A stretch of DNA of 18,361 bases from Blastocatellia bacterium. Its GTDB lineage: Bacteria > Acidobacteriota > Blastocatellia > Pyrinomonadales > Pyrinomonadaceae. The DNA lies in the NCBI GenBank assembly GCA_003175865.1, contig PSRF01000044.1, positions 1 to 18,361 on the forward strand, in the 5' to 3' direction. A program made the translations under genes and the position numbers. Below are positions 1-7,954 of this stretch, piece by piece (position 1 is the first letter of the stretch; every line of letters starts with the position of its first letter). The notes below the pieces were generated by a model, which ran no database searches, had not been told where the DNA came from, and was given only the letters and a program-made list of their open reading frames with translations.

Positions 1-39
1 TGCGAACTTAACATGCAAAAGAACCATTGATCAAGACAC

Positions 40-687
40 TTAGATCTTGACTGCGTATCCGAGACCATCACCAACTGACAACACTTCAGCACGTAGCTGT
101 GGATGGCTAATGAAGTACTGATTGAATTCCCGGAGTGCAACTGTAGATGAATCTTCGTCTGGTGAAGGTTTTGCTACTCTTCCACCCCACAGAAGGTTAT
201 CAACTATCACAACACCACCCGTGCGGAGCTTCGGCAAACCGAGATCGAGATATCGCTTGTATTCTTCCTTTACCGCATCGATGAAAAGAAGATCATAAGT
301 TTCGTTGAGGCGTGGCATTACCTCGAGAGCTTTGCCACGTTCAATGCGAACACCATCCATCAAATTTGCACGATTGAGATAGTCAGAAGCCCTGCGAATC
401 CTCTCTTCGTCGGGTTCAATCGTTACTACGAGGCTGCCACTTCCCATGCCTCGTGCAAGATGAACAACGGAGTAGCCGATGGCCATCCCGATCTCGAGTG
501 CTTTCCGAGCCGCTGAGACGCGAGCAGTGATCGCCAGGAATTTCGCGACTTCACGATCAGCGATGGGCACATTGTTCTCTGCAGCGTCCTTCTCCATCTC
601 GGCGAGAAGTGGATCGGCGTCAGTTAACAGCTGATCGAGATACTCGGCTTGTTCGCGCTGAATGATTGCGTCGAGTCGTGCTTTCAT
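40..687 (-). CDS. SAM-dependent O-methyltransferase, COMT-like family 3
   Basis: Predicted class I methyltransferase of 215 residues, a usual length for the bacterial catechol-O-methyltransferase-like family, which moves a methyl group from S-adenosylmethionine to a hydroxyl of a small molecule, normally with a divalent metal. Visible motifs are the SAM-binding ALEIGMAIGYS (residues 63-73), the acidic end of the second strand IEPDEE (90-95), LLFIDAVKEEY (133-143) with a probable metal-binding Asp137, and VIVDNLLWGG (160-169) with Asp163-Asn164. No signal peptide, so cytosolic. The start at 687 is chosen because TAAGGAG sits 6 bases upstream of this ATG. The frame stays open to 837, but that extension reads through an intergenic palindromic repeat and is unlikely to be translated. 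It lies 215 bp downstream of the NtrC-type regulator on the same strand. The substrate cannot be told from sequence. Confidence 0.9.
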   Translation of the reverse strand: MKARLDAIIQREQAEYLDQLLTDADPLLAEMEKDAAENNVPIADREVAKFLAITARVSAARKALEIGMAIGYSVVHLARGMGSGSLVVTIEPDEERIRRASDYLNRANLMDGVRIERGKALEVMPRLNETYDLLFIDAVKEEYKRYLDLGLPKLRTGGVVIVDNLLWGGRVAKPSPDEDSSTVALREFNQYFISHPQLRAEVLSVGDGLGYAVKI

Positions 688-693
688 TGATAG

Positions 694-700
694 CTCCTTA
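694..700 (-). promoter_or_regulatory. Ribosome binding site that fixes the O-methyltransferase start
   Basis: The minus strand reads TAAGGAG followed by a 6-base spacer and ATG at 687. It selects this start over the longer open frame reaching 837, whose upstream part is repeat sequence. Confidence 0.75.
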
Positions 701-740
701 GATATGTTTTGGAGAGAATAAACCAGAAGTGCGAACTCTT

Positions 741-854
741 TGTAGGGGCGGCACTCCGTGGTCGCCCAATTTGGAGCTGTAGCGCGAGTCTTCCCAATTA
801 ATTTGACGGAGCCGTAATAACAACAAGGGGCGGCCACGGAGTGCCGCCCCTACA
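741..854. repeat. GTAGGGGCGGC palindromic intergenic repeat, copy 1
   Basis: A long inverted repeat. The left arm is 741-767 and the right arm 827-854; their outer 21 bases (from TGTAGGGGCGGC to CCGTGG) are perfectly complementary, followed by one mismatch and CGCCC. The loop is about 59 bases. The arm sequence recurs at 14443-14523. It occupies the 215-bp gap between the NtrC-type regulator stop and the O-methyltransferase start, so a transcript crossing the gap would fold into a strong stem. It resembles REP- or MITE-like dispersed palindromes. No transposase is nearby and no clear target duplication was seen. Confidence 0.85.
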
Positions 855-902
855 GTTCATCGCCACAAAAATCTTTCAGTTGAACGGAAGCTGCTGCATA
901 AC

Positions 903-2354
903 CTATTCTTCGTCCAGATTCTCACCTCCGACCGAGACGTACCGTCGACCCAGTCCCAATTGACGCAACTTATGCTGCAGAGACTGTCGATGCATGTCGA
1001 GGATTTCAGCGGCGCGGGTCACGTTACCCTGTGTGTGTTCCAAACAACGGGTGATGTAACGTCGTTCAAACTCACGTCTGTCTTCACGAAAATCCGCTGT
1101 GAATGGAACCTTCAATCCATCCCCGTCATTGTCCCTTGCTGATACGATTCCATCCTTCGATAGTGAAGCAGTGATCTCGTCTGGCAGATCACGAACTGTT
1201 ATTTCATCGCCTTCAGCCATGATCACGGCACGATCGATCGTGTTTTTGAGCTCGCGAACATTTCCCGGCCAGTTGTATTCCAACAACCGTTTTAGCGCAC
1301 TTTGTCCCAGTGGACGCTGCTCCAGTTCGTACCGTTCCGACGCTATTCGTAAAAATGTTTCGGCGAGGATCGGAATATCCTCACGGCGGTCTCGCAAGGG
1401 AGCAATGTCGATGGTCACAACACGAAGACGATAAAACAAATCAGCGCGGAAGTTGCCGTTTGTAATCTCCTGTTCGAGCGGTCGATGGGTTGCGCTGACG
1501 ATTCGCACGTCAACAGGAATCGATTCATTACTTCCAAGGCGCTCGATACGTCGCTCTTCCAATGCCCGAAGCAGTTTCGCTTGCACATTCGAGCTCATAT
1601 CACCGATTTCATCGAGAAATAACGTCCCACCGTGGGCTTGTTCAAACTTCCCTTCCCGCTTGGCCGCAGCGCCTGTGAAAGCACCTTTCTCGTGACCAAA
1701 CAACTCCGACTCAATCAACTCGGACGGTAACGCCGCACAATTGACAGCAACAAAAGAGGCGTTTCGGCGTGCGGAATTTCGCTCATGAATCTCACGTGCT
1801 ACAAGCTCTTTTCCGGTTCCCGATTCACCACGGACCAGAACCGTCGCGTCAGTCTCAGCAACCTTTTCAATCATTGAGCGAACGCGTTGCATGGCTTCTG
1901 AATTGCCGATCAGTGCGCCTCTTTGTGAACGTTCGACTTCAATCCGTCGACGCAACGAATAGTTCTCGCGTCGTAACTGAATTGTTTCCGCAGCGTTTTT
2001 TACAACGAGCCGAATGTCGTCGAGCTCGAATGGTTTTGAGAGGTAATCGTAGGCGCCGGCCTTTACTGCCTCGACAGCCATGCGTTCCGAACCGTGCGCG
2101 GTCACAATGATCACCAGTGGTCCATTGCCGTTACTCTGCTTCAACTCGCGCAGGAAATCCAGGCCACTCATACCCGGTAAATTCACGTCGAGCAGCAACA
2201 GATCGATTTCCTGTTGTTTGAGGAGGAGCCTGGCCGCTTCTGCGGACCCAGCTTCAGTGATGTTGTAGCCAAACGTAGTCAGAGCTCGGCGCATGCCATA
2301 CCGCGCGGCCTCTTCGTCGTCGACAATCATTAATCGCAACGTTTCTTTTCTCAC
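903..2354 (-). CDS. NtrC-family sigma-54-dependent response regulator
   Basis: A 483-residue two-component activator with the standard three-part layout. The receiver domain (about 8-120) has acidic pocket Asp12/Asp13, phosphorylation site Asp56 in LLLLDVNLPGMSG, Thr85 and Lys107. The AAA+ domain (about 147-385) has Walker A GESGTGKE (176-183), the sigma-54-contacting GAFTGA loop (224-229) and Walker B GGTLFLDE (242-249). A Fis-type helix-turn-helix ends the protein (NVTRAAEILDMHRQSLQHKL). When phosphorylated it should hydrolyse ATP to open sigma-54 promoters. The start is GTG at 2354; an internal ATG at 2330 would lose eight residues but keep the receiver, and neither has a strong Shine-Dalgarno sequence. 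The likely partner is the kinase at 3566-5623, with one secreted-protein gene between them. A candidate sigma-54 promoter lies at 2393-2408. Confidence 0.96.
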   Translation of the reverse strand: MRKETLRLMIVDDEEAARYGMRRALTTFGYNITEAGSAEAARLLLKQQEIDLLLLDVNLPGMSGLDFLRELKQSNGNGPLVIIVTAHGSERMAVEAVKAGAYDYLSKPFELDDIRLVVKNAAETIQLRRENYSLRRRIEVERSQRGALIGNSEAMQRVRSMIEKVAETDATVLVRGESGTGKELVAREIHERNSARRNASFVAVNCAALPSELIESELFGHEKGAFTGAAAKREGKFEQAHGGTLFLDEIGDMSSNVQAKLLRALEERRIERLGSNESIPVDVRIVSATHRPLEQEITNGNFRADLFYRLRVVTIDIAPLRDRREDIPILAETFLRIASERYELEQRPLGQSALKRLLEYNWPGNVRELKNTIDRAVIMAEGDEITVRDLPDEITASLSKDGIVSARDNDGDGLKVPFTADFREDRREFERRYITRCLEHTQGNVTRAAEILDMHRQSLQHKLRQLGLGRRYVSVGGENLDEE

Positions 2355-2360
2355 TTCCGG

Positions 2361-2380
2361 GGTAGTTTAAGACTACTGCC
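2361..2380. promoter_or_regulatory. Small dyad next to the NtrC-type regulator start
   Basis: GTAGT and ACTAC (2362-2366 and 2372-2376) form a 5-bp inverted repeat around TTAAG, with flanking GG and CC. It lies just downstream of the predicted transcription start of the regulator gene, so it could be an operator or simply a leader hairpin. It is short enough to be chance. Confidence 0.2.
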
Positions 2381-2392
2381 AATTGTTTCCCT

Positions 2393-2408
2393 AGCGCATC
2401 GCGTGCCA
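2393..2408 (-). promoter_or_regulatory. Candidate sigma-54 (-24/-12) promoter of the NtrC-type regulator
   Basis: The minus strand reads TGGCACG-CGAT-GCGCT. The -24 element matches the consensus TGGCACG at all seven bases. The essential GC of the -12 element is present at the exact spacing, but the two bases before it are GC rather than TT. The predicted start near 2382 leaves a leader of about 28 bases before the GTG at 2354. The downstream gene encodes a sigma-54 activator, so autoregulation would make sense. Experimental support is absent. Confidence 0.5.
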
Positions 2409-2416
2409 CACAGGCT

Positions 2417-2575
2417 AGACAGGGAGACGGGTAGACGGAGAGACTGGGGAAACTGGGAGGCAGGGTGACGGGAGAAACGGAGATGGGGAGAAAAGGACGT
2501 GGAACACGCAATTCGCGTCTCTCCCGCCTCCTAATCTCCCCGTCTCCCTGTCTTCCAGTCTGCCTGTCTCCGTCT
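2417..2575. repeat. Degenerate 8-bp tandem array in inverted orientation (AGACNGGN)
   Basis: The left arm (2417-2496) is about ten purine-rich units of 7-9 bases, starting AGACAGGG AGACGGGT. The right arm (2517-2575) is the same kind of array on the opposite strand, with units AGACAGGC, AGACTGGA, AGACAGGG and AGACGGGG in strict 8-base register. The arms share GTAGACGGAGA and are separated by about 20 bases, so they can pair as an imperfect long hairpin or adopt purine-pyrimidine structures. The element fills the gap between the secreted-protein stop and the regulator promoter. No coding function is apparent; frames through it are low-complexity. Confidence 0.8.
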
Positions 2576-2585
2576 ACTGCGACTG

Positions 2586-3233
2586 TTACTTAGATGTTCT
2601 TTTTGCGGAAACCACCAGGATGATCGCATCTCCCGATGGGCCAATGTTGAGTGTTCCAACAATTACCGGCTCGCCTTCGCGCATGCTGATGTCCGTATCG
2701 AGGCCTGTGTTCTCATAATTGATCACCGGAGCCGCAGGACCGTTTGAAGCGATTGCCGTTCCCGTTTGAATCGGTATACGAGCCCCAAACGTGAAATTGA
2801 TCATCTGGACGATTGGTTGACCTTCAGTGTTACGCACTAACTTCACTGTTCGCACTCGAAACTCGCTAAAGCTTGGCGTCACAGACGATGATGCTGCTGT
2901 TGCAAACGGACCGCCAAGCCATCGCAAATTCAGTCTGCCCTCGTTCTTAACCCGATTCATCACTGTCGCAGCGAGCCGATAGTTTCTGTATGGCAACGCC
3001 GAGCGCAGTTGTTTCACCACTCCATCTAAAGCAGTTGGTAATCTTGAATCAGGTACATCACGATCTGAGCCAACAATCAGGTAAAGTTGTGTATCGAGAT
3101 TTGTTTCATCACTTGCTGCTACGGCTTGTTGTGCAGTTCCTTGTTCCGACTGTGCTTTGGCGACTGCTACATTCAGGCCAAGTGCCACTACCAGGCATAG
3201 AACCAGCGCGCCCACAATTTTTCGCATTGTCAT
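2586..3233 (-). CDS. Secreted protein of unknown function
   Basis: I do not recognise a named family. The 215-residue product starts with a classical signal peptide: MTMRKIVGA, a hydrophobic run to about residue 22, and likely cleavage near AVAKAQS (23-29). The mature part is probably periplasmic or surface-exposed. After a Gln/Ala/Ser-rich linker comes a segment with LPTALDGVVKQLRSALPYRN that reads as a small alpha/beta domain, then strand-rich sequence ending in GEPVIVGTLNIGPSGDAIIL, loosely reminiscent of short beta domains in envelope secretion proteins; that similarity is only an impression. The start is supported by AAGGAGAAG a few bases upstream of the ATG; a second ATG two codons in is also possible. 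It lies between a sensor kinase and its likely regulator, so it may sense or respond in that pathway. Confidence 0.8.
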   Translation of the reverse strand: MTMRKIVGALVLCLVVALGLNVAVAKAQSEQGTAQQAVAASDETNLDTQLYLIVGSDRDVPDSRLPTALDGVVKQLRSALPYRNYRLAATVMNRVKNEGRLNLRWLGGPFATAASSSVTPSFSEFRVRTVKLVRNTEGQPIVQMINFTFGARIPIQTGTAIASNGPAAPVINYENTGLDTDISMREGEPVIVGTLNIGPSGDAIILVVSAKRTSK

Positions 3234-3565
3234 AGAAACTTCTCCTTCTCTCTAGCAAAATACATTTGTAGATCGCTTCTCTGGGAAGAGTGAGCGCCAC
3301 TGAATCGCATGAAACTTGCAATTACCGTTTGATCTCAACGGGCGTTTCAGTTGGGCCAACCTAAACACGCAACGCTGTCGATAAAGTTCCAGAGTGTTAT
3401 TCGAGCGAGACGAAGAGAGTTATCAGAGCCGAGCGAAGCGAACTGAATTATCGGGCATGAGTGGAATTGTGAGTTGGACAGTCGCGGTCAGGAGCAAAGC
3501 GATTGAATTGTGGTTGAAACAGTCGCTCCGCTCCTTGTTCTGATCTTGCTGTCGATCACGAACAT
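3234..3565. other. 332-bp gap between the secreted-protein gene and the sensor kinase
   Basis: No convincing gene or promoter was found. It contains an imperfect stem: AGGAGCaaAGCGA (3490-3502) pairs with TCGCTccGCTCCT (3523-3535) across about 20 bases. In the minus-strand transcript this hairpin lies about 30 bases after the kinase stop, but no T-run follows, so it is not a standard intrinsic terminator. Confidence 0.4.
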
Positions 3566-5623
3566 TCAGCTGCTCAAGTACTCGATCGGTACTTTCAAAT
3601 GGAACACCGCACCTTCGTTACTTCGAGATGTACCAAGCCATGCCGACCCACCCGCTTCCTGCATGCGCTTACGCACAATGGCTAGACCGAGACCTGTGCC
3701 TCTTTGTCGCGTTGTGAAAAACGGTTCCCAAATGCGTTCACGCAAATCAGCAGGCACGCCATTGCCACTATCGGTTACCGTGATTAGAAGGTCTCGTTTC
3801 TCAACTACAGCGCGCAACGAAACACTCTCGCCAGCGTCCGTGGCCTGAAGGGCATTCAGTACGAGGTTCGATAACGCATCACGCAACGCAGAAACCGCCC
3901 TACCGTTTAACTTTTCGTCAACACGGGCCTCGTAATTGAGATTGACTCCCTGTTCGCGCGCATTTGCCTGAAACAGATCCACAATCGATCTCAATAATTC
4001 ATCCACCGTCAGAGGTCGTTCTGCAGGACTCTCTCTCCGCGCGAAACTTAGCAATTGGGTAACACTTTGACTTAATCGGTCGGTCTCACCAACTATTAAG
4101 GTCAAATCACGCAAATACTCTGACGTCAGCGCTTCATCCTCTCGCATTACCTGCGCAATTGACTTAATTGCCGAGAGTGGATTCTTGATTTCATGCGCGA
4201 CCGTCGCCGCCATTTGCCCCAGTGACGCCAGACGCTCGCGTTCGGCAAGTTCCCTTTCCAACCGGACGTTCTCTTCGAACAAGCGAGAATCGTCGATCGC
4301 AATCGCCACCTGGTCTGCAAGTATCTCAATCACCGACCGCGCATCTGGAGTAAGACTTCCCGGCATCGGATCGACTGCGAGTAAGCCCGCAACTTTATCT
4401 TCACGTCGCAGTGGATAGGCAAGCTTGTATCCGCGTTGACTCAACAAGGGATCGTCTTCAATCGGCGACCAAGCATTCGCGCGAGAGAGTTCAAGTACTT
4501 TCGCAACCCAAACTGAATCGGTCGAACTACCGTTGCCATTTGGACTAACGAAGATTGACAACTGTCGGAGGCCCAACATTGCGGTCGTTCTTTCTTCTAC
4601 GAACTGTAGCAACTCCGGTAGATCCTTATATTGACCTGCGTACGAGCCGATGCGCGCTACGATCTCTTTGTAAAGAGCCGCTTCTCGTTCAAACAACTTA
4701 TGAAAGCGTTGGGCCAGCCAACCGCGCATGGGTGCTGCAAGTAGAGTCAGGGTCAGAATCAGAATCGCCTCGACCACGCCCGGTCTAACGACAGGATAGC
4801 GTTGTGTTACCAGGTCGCCGAGCGTACGAATTCCATAGACGTAGACCGTGAGCACCACCGTCGCGAAGGTAACAACAACCAGGCTCTCTTCGATGATTAT
4901 TTCAAGATACCGATATCGATAGATGTAATAAGCGAGTAAAACTGAGGGCAGTAAGGAACCAAGATTCGCCAGCGTCTTCAAGTAGACTCCAGCTAATGTG
5001 CCTTCACCGACACTAAAAGCCAACGCAGCGAAGATCACAAAACCAACTCCAACGAAAGACGCGGCAAGTGTCCGCATAATTCGTTTTTCGCTTGGGTTTG
5101 AACTGTGTCGTGCAATCAACAATTCAGTAACTGCGATCAATGCGAGTACGTAGGCGATCCACAGCGCAAACGGAAAGACAAAGGGCTTCAGCTTCGTCAA
5201 CATCGGAGCGTAGTCACCGGTCCATAGACGCGGAACGGCAACGAATAGAAAGAGAGTTGGTAAATAGCAAAGATAGACACGCAAACGTTCGCCTGACGTT
5301 AACGGTCGATCATGTGCATTGGCCCAAAGGTGCAGGTGAACGTGAAGCAGAAAGGAATACGCAAACGTGATACTGACGACCGCAATCGTATCTGCCAACC
5401 GTAAGATCGAAGTCCACGTGTCAAAGCTGAGACCGAAAAGAGTATGGAGAGTTATAACGAGATTGCTGGTATGCCAACCGCCCATTGTGAGGGCTAGGGC
5501 AAACAGCATTCTTTCCAGAGAATTTAGACGGTTACGGTTGGAGACTAACTGGTAGGCCATCCACATGGGCAGGAGAGCGCCCACGCTGTAGCCGACCAGT
5601 TGTAGGATTTCAAGTGGAGACAT
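3566..5623 (-). CDS. Multi-spanning sensor histidine kinase with GAF-like domain
   Basis: A 685-residue inner-membrane kinase. About the first 300 residues contain roughly eight or nine hydrophobic helices and no extracytoplasmic domain of any size, so the signal may be read in or at the membrane. Residues about 320-440 resemble a GAF domain ([15 protein letters not shown] at its end), followed by a short coiled coil. The HisKA motif [14 protein letters not shown] carries the phospho-acceptor His477. The ATPase domain shows the N box [13 protein letters not shown]1 DSGNGVP, FFTT and G2 GTGLGLAIV. The catalytic part is of the NtrB/AtoS type, the class that pairs with NtrC-like regulators, and the regulator at 903-2354 is the natural partner. 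The ATG at 5623 has no clear Shine-Dalgarno sequence, so the exact start is less certain. Confidence 0.93.
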   Translation of the reverse strand: MSPLEILQLVGYSVGALLPMWMAYQLVSNRNRLNSLERMLFALALTMGGWHTSNLVITLHTLFGLSFDTWTSILRLADTIAVVSITFAYSFLLHVHLHLWANAHDRPLTSGERLRVYLCYLPTLFLFVAVPRLWTGDYAPMLTKLKPFVFPFALWIAYVLALIAVTELLIARHSSNPSEKRIMRTLAASFVGVGFVIFAALAFSVGEGTLAGVYLKTLANLGSLLPSVLLAYYIYRYRYLEIIIEESLVVVTFATVVLTVYVYGIRTLGDLVTQRYPVVRPGVVEAILILTLTLLAAPMRGWLAQRFHKLFEREAALYKEIVARIGSYAGQYKDLPELLQFVEERTTAMLGLRQLSIFVSPNGNGSSTDSVWVAKVLELSRANAWSPIEDDPLLSQRGYKLAYPLRREDKVAGLLAVDPMPGSLTPDARSVIEILADQVAIAIDDSRLFEENVRLERELAERERLASLGQMAATVAHEIKNPLSAIKSIAQVMREDEALTSEYLRDLTLIVGETDRLSQSVTQLLSFARRESPAERPLTVDELLRSIVDLFQANAREQGVNLNYEARVDEKLNGRAVSALRDALSNLVLNALQATDAGESVSLRAVVEKRDLLITVTDSGNGVPADLRERIWEPFFTTRQRGTGLGLAIVRKRMQEAGGSAWLGTSRSNEGAVFHLKVPIEYLSS

Positions 5624-5726
5624 CGATCTATGGGAGTGTGGCGCGTAGAACTCAGGAACGACGCTTCACTGATTGAAATCGCGTCGATCGTGAGCGGCGC
5701 AAAGCGGTCACAGGCCGCACCCCAAA

Positions 5727-7292
5727 TTAGTTCGACGCGGTGTTTTTCGGCGAGGTGAACGTAATTTCAACTCGACGATTCCTGGACCGACCAGCCACGG
5801 TCGTATTCGGGGCTACCGGATTGGACGCACCCATTCCATTCGCCTGAATACGCGTTGCTTCAACACCCGCCGATTGGAACCGATCTGACAACACCCGCGC
5901 ACGCTCCTGGGTCAACTGCTGTAGCGATACCTCGTCACCCTTGCTATCAGTGTACGCTTCAATCAGGAGTTGATAATCAGGATTGCTAGCCAACAACGCT
6001 GCCAGTGGTTCCAGTTTCGCTTGAGCCGCAGAGGATAATGTTGCTGTTCGCGCACTACTCCAGATCGATTCTGGAAGAACGAGACGAAAGCCAGTGGCCG
6101 TCTCTTTTAATGTCCCATACTTCGACAGGGTAGCTTTTAAAGTAACTTCCGCATTGCGACGTTCTGTTGCACGTCTTTCCGCTTCCAGTCGATTAGCTTC
6201 GGCCTGCTTCTCACCTTCAATTCGCGCAAGCTTGACTTTAGCGTCATCGCTTTCCGCTCGCACTGCAGTAAGCTCATCCCGAAGCCGTGCAATCTCGACG
6301 CGTTTTTCTCGTAGCTGATCATTAGCGCTACCCGCATCCCTTTCAGCAAGTTCGCGAGCCTGCTTCTCTTTGTCGAGCGCTGCACGCAGCCTCTCATTTT
6401 CACGTTGCAGATTGTCAGCTGACTGTTCAGCCGTACGAACCGCTTCATCACGACGCTGAATCTCTTCGCGACGAACACGGGCCGCACGACGGACTACAGC
6501 AGTCTCCTCCGCACGTGCACCACTGGACGTCGCCTTTCGAGCTTTGATATCAACCTCTGAAACAGGTTGATTCAACCGCCACGCCTGTTCCGCCGCCTGC
6601 AGTTCATCTTCTGCTACTTGCAGCTCGTCAGGAGCGTCCTGCGAAGCGCCTGCGTATTTCGCGAGCGCAAGTGATTGACGCGCACCGAGCAATGAAACTG
6701 GAGTCTCGCGATAATCGCGATCAGCTATCTCAGGAACGCGTGTGTTGCGGAAGTAATCGCTGGAGTTGCCGATGTAGCGAACATCCGCAGTTTCGATCTG
6801 TGCACCATGTAGACGCTGCGGAGGTAAGTTCTCCAGCACCACCATACGGCTCGGAACCTTCATCAGGAAGTGCGGTTCAGCGGTGAGGATCAACGCAAAG
6901 GTTTGAAGCGGCGTAGTGACTTCGAGTTTCGAGTTTACGAACGAGCTTCCGCTCCGTTTGAGTTCACCGAGATTGTCAACATGACCATCTGGTGAAATGG
7001 CCCAAAGGACATAGGTCGTGTAGATTCCTCCGAGCTCAGAGGCACGAGGTAAATCTTCCACACCGAATTGAACGCTGGTCCCCTTTCGTCCCGCACGTCT
7101 GACCTTCGCTTCACCTTTTAGTCTCGGTAGTAGAGTTGTTCCTCGGAATTTAACCGTTACGGTCTCATCGAGCGGATAAGTAATGGCGACTGTTTGTCGC
7201 TCAGTATCACTCTGTGCAAAGACGAAGGTTGCGAGTAACAGAACGCCCACTGCGGTGACAAACAATCGCCGCCAAATACTGCTTAAAATCAT
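5727..7292 (-). CDS. OmpA-family peptidoglycan-associated protein with coiled coil
   Basis: A 521-residue exported protein. It has a signal peptide (hydrophobic 10-25, likely cleavage after VFA at 26). Next comes a globular part (about 30-200) rich in beta-strand sequence, then a long charged region (about 215-375) dense in Arg, Glu, Ala and Gln that should form a coiled coil. The C-terminal OmpA/MotB domain (about 400-515) shows LIEAYTDSKGDE, QERARVLSDRF, GMGASNP and GRSRNRRVEITF, including the arginines usual in peptidoglycan contact. It probably lacks a beta-barrel and spans the periplasm to bind the cell wall. CCAGGAG 11 bases upstream supports the start. It lies 103 bp upstream of the kinase gene and may share its pathway or simply be a neighbour. 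Confidence 0.92.
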   Translation of the reverse strand: MILSSIWRRLFVTAVGVLLLATFVFAQSDTERQTVAITYPLDETVTVKFRGTTLLPRLKGEAKVRRAGRKGTSVQFGVEDLPRASELGGIYTTYVLWAISPDGHVDNLGELKRSGSSFVNSKLEVTTPLQTFALILTAEPHFLMKVPSRMVVLENLPPQRLHGAQIETADVRYIGNSSDYFRNTRVPEIADRDYRETPVSLLGARQSLALAKYAGASQDAPDELQVAEDELQAAEQAWRLNQPVSEVDIKARKATSSGARAEETAVVRRAARVRREEIQRRDEAVRTAEQSADNLQRENERLRAALDKEKQARELAERDAGSANDQLREKRVEIARLRDELTAVRAESDDAKVKLARIEGEKQAEANRLEAERRATERRNAEVTLKATLSKYGTLKETATGFRLVLPESIWSSARTATLSSAAQAKLEPLAALLASNPDYQLLIEAYTDSKGDEVSLQQLTQERARVLSDRFQSAGVEATRIQANGMGASNPVAPNTTVAGRSRNRRVEITFTSPKNTASN

Positions 7293-7371
7293 GACGAATA
7301 GAACTCCTGGTTGGACTTCGGTTCAGCCTGAAACAAGAACGTGGCCGTGCGGAACTACCTTCACATGACTG

Positions 7372-7623
7372 TTGATGCTTCAAACGACCGCATTGTTGCC
7401 GAACCACAAAGGCAGGTCAAGAAATGTTTTCCTTGCAAAGGCAGTAAAAACCGACCGATTTGAGGGATTTGCAGACCTGACGCGCGGGCAATCTACTTAC
7501 GTGAAATGGATTTTTGATATTGCACCTTACGATGGGCGGCAAACTGTACGACTAGTATGGAAACTCCAACAAGGAGAAGTGTGTGAACCATCCCTTGTTT
7601 ATGAAGTACGAATTTTAGTATGA
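7372..7623 (+). CDS. Doubtful small ORF in a long intergenic gap
   Basis: An 83-codon open frame (TTG at 7372 or ATG at 7375) with no recognised family. There is no Shine-Dalgarno sequence before either start, and an in-frame stop lies immediately upstream. The second half (FADLTRGQSTYVKWIFDIAP, then a hydrophobic/charged strand-like stretch ending in VRILV) reads more like protein than the first half, so it might be the remnant of a longer gene or a small protein. It is divergent from the OmpA gene and more AT-rich than its neighbours. It could equally be chance. Confidence 0.2.
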   Translation: MMLQTTALLPNHKGRSRNVFLAKAVKTDRFEGFADLTRGQSTYVKWIFDIAPYDGRQTVRLVWKLQQGEVCEPSLVYEVRILV

Positions 7624-7723
7624 ACCAAACTAACAGAAATCCTGAGCCAACCAACCACAACATTCAGAGAAGGTCTCCTTGGGAGCTAGACTTCAGTAAA
7701 TCAGAAAACTTCAATCGATTGAC

Positions 7724-7782
7724 CTTAAAAGGAACCCAGAGCGGTAGCGACGGGTGCTATCGCTCAACCTTTCGTTCCTTAA
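7724..7782. repeat. Nested hairpin with GAGCGGTAGC stem
   Basis: GAGCGGTAGC (7739-7748) pairs with GCTATCGCTC (7756-7765) with a single G-U wobble around a 7-base loop. Outside it TTAAAAGGAAC pairs with GTTCCTTAA apart from two bulged bases. Together they form a two-level stem of about 59 bases. No T-run follows on either strand. It lies in the non-coding stretch between the two minus-strand genes ending at 7990 and starting at 7292. Confidence 0.6.
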
Positions 7783-7820
7783 CTTGACTAGAAGGTACCC
7801 CCTCGTTACTAGACACTCTT

Positions 7821-7954
7821 TCAAAACTCAAGTCTGCCTTGGGCTTAGTTAGTGTTAGTTCGTGTGATTGGTGGATCGCTAGTTCTCCAGGACAAAAACT
7901 GTTCTCGAAATCACACGACTTACACTAACTAAGACTGAATATTTTGAGTTTTGA
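7821..7954. repeat. 134-bp inverted repeat with two arm pairs
   Basis: The outer arms TCAAAACTCAA (7821-7831) and TTGAGTTTTGA (7944-7954) are perfect 11-bp complements. The inner arms at 7844-7869 and 7909-7933 match over about 25 bp with two or three differences (CTTAGTTAGTGT against ACACTAACTAAG). The loop of about 39 bases contains GGTGGATCGC. The element begins about 35 bases after the stop of the OmpR-type regulator, so it falls in that gene's 3' untranslated region. It may be a small non-autonomous element or a transcript-end stabiliser. No flanking target duplication was recognised. Confidence 0.75.

Noticed and set aside
688..837. Fifty-residue N-terminal extension of the O-methyltransferase frame
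   Set aside because: It reads through the palindromic repeat and lacks a ribosome site, while the ATG at 687 has a strong one and begins the family-like sequence.
2361..2380. TGGCAGTAGTCTTAAA on the minus strand as the sigma-54 promoter of the regulator
   Set aside because: It lacks the essential GC at -12 and would start transcription at the GTG codon; the site at 2393-2408 fits better.
2254..2511. Minus-strand frame of 85 codons overlapping the regulator start
   Set aside because: It is low-complexity translation of the purine-rich repeat plus the wrong frame of the regulator gene.
3109..3321. Minus-strand frame of 70 codons at the secreted-protein start
   Set aside because: It overlaps the signal-peptide gene in another frame and has no ribosome site; the 215-residue frame has both signal peptide and ribosome site.
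3490..3535. Hairpin after the kinase gene as an intrinsic terminator
   Set aside because: The stem has an internal mismatch, a 20-base loop and no T-run after it on the minus strand.
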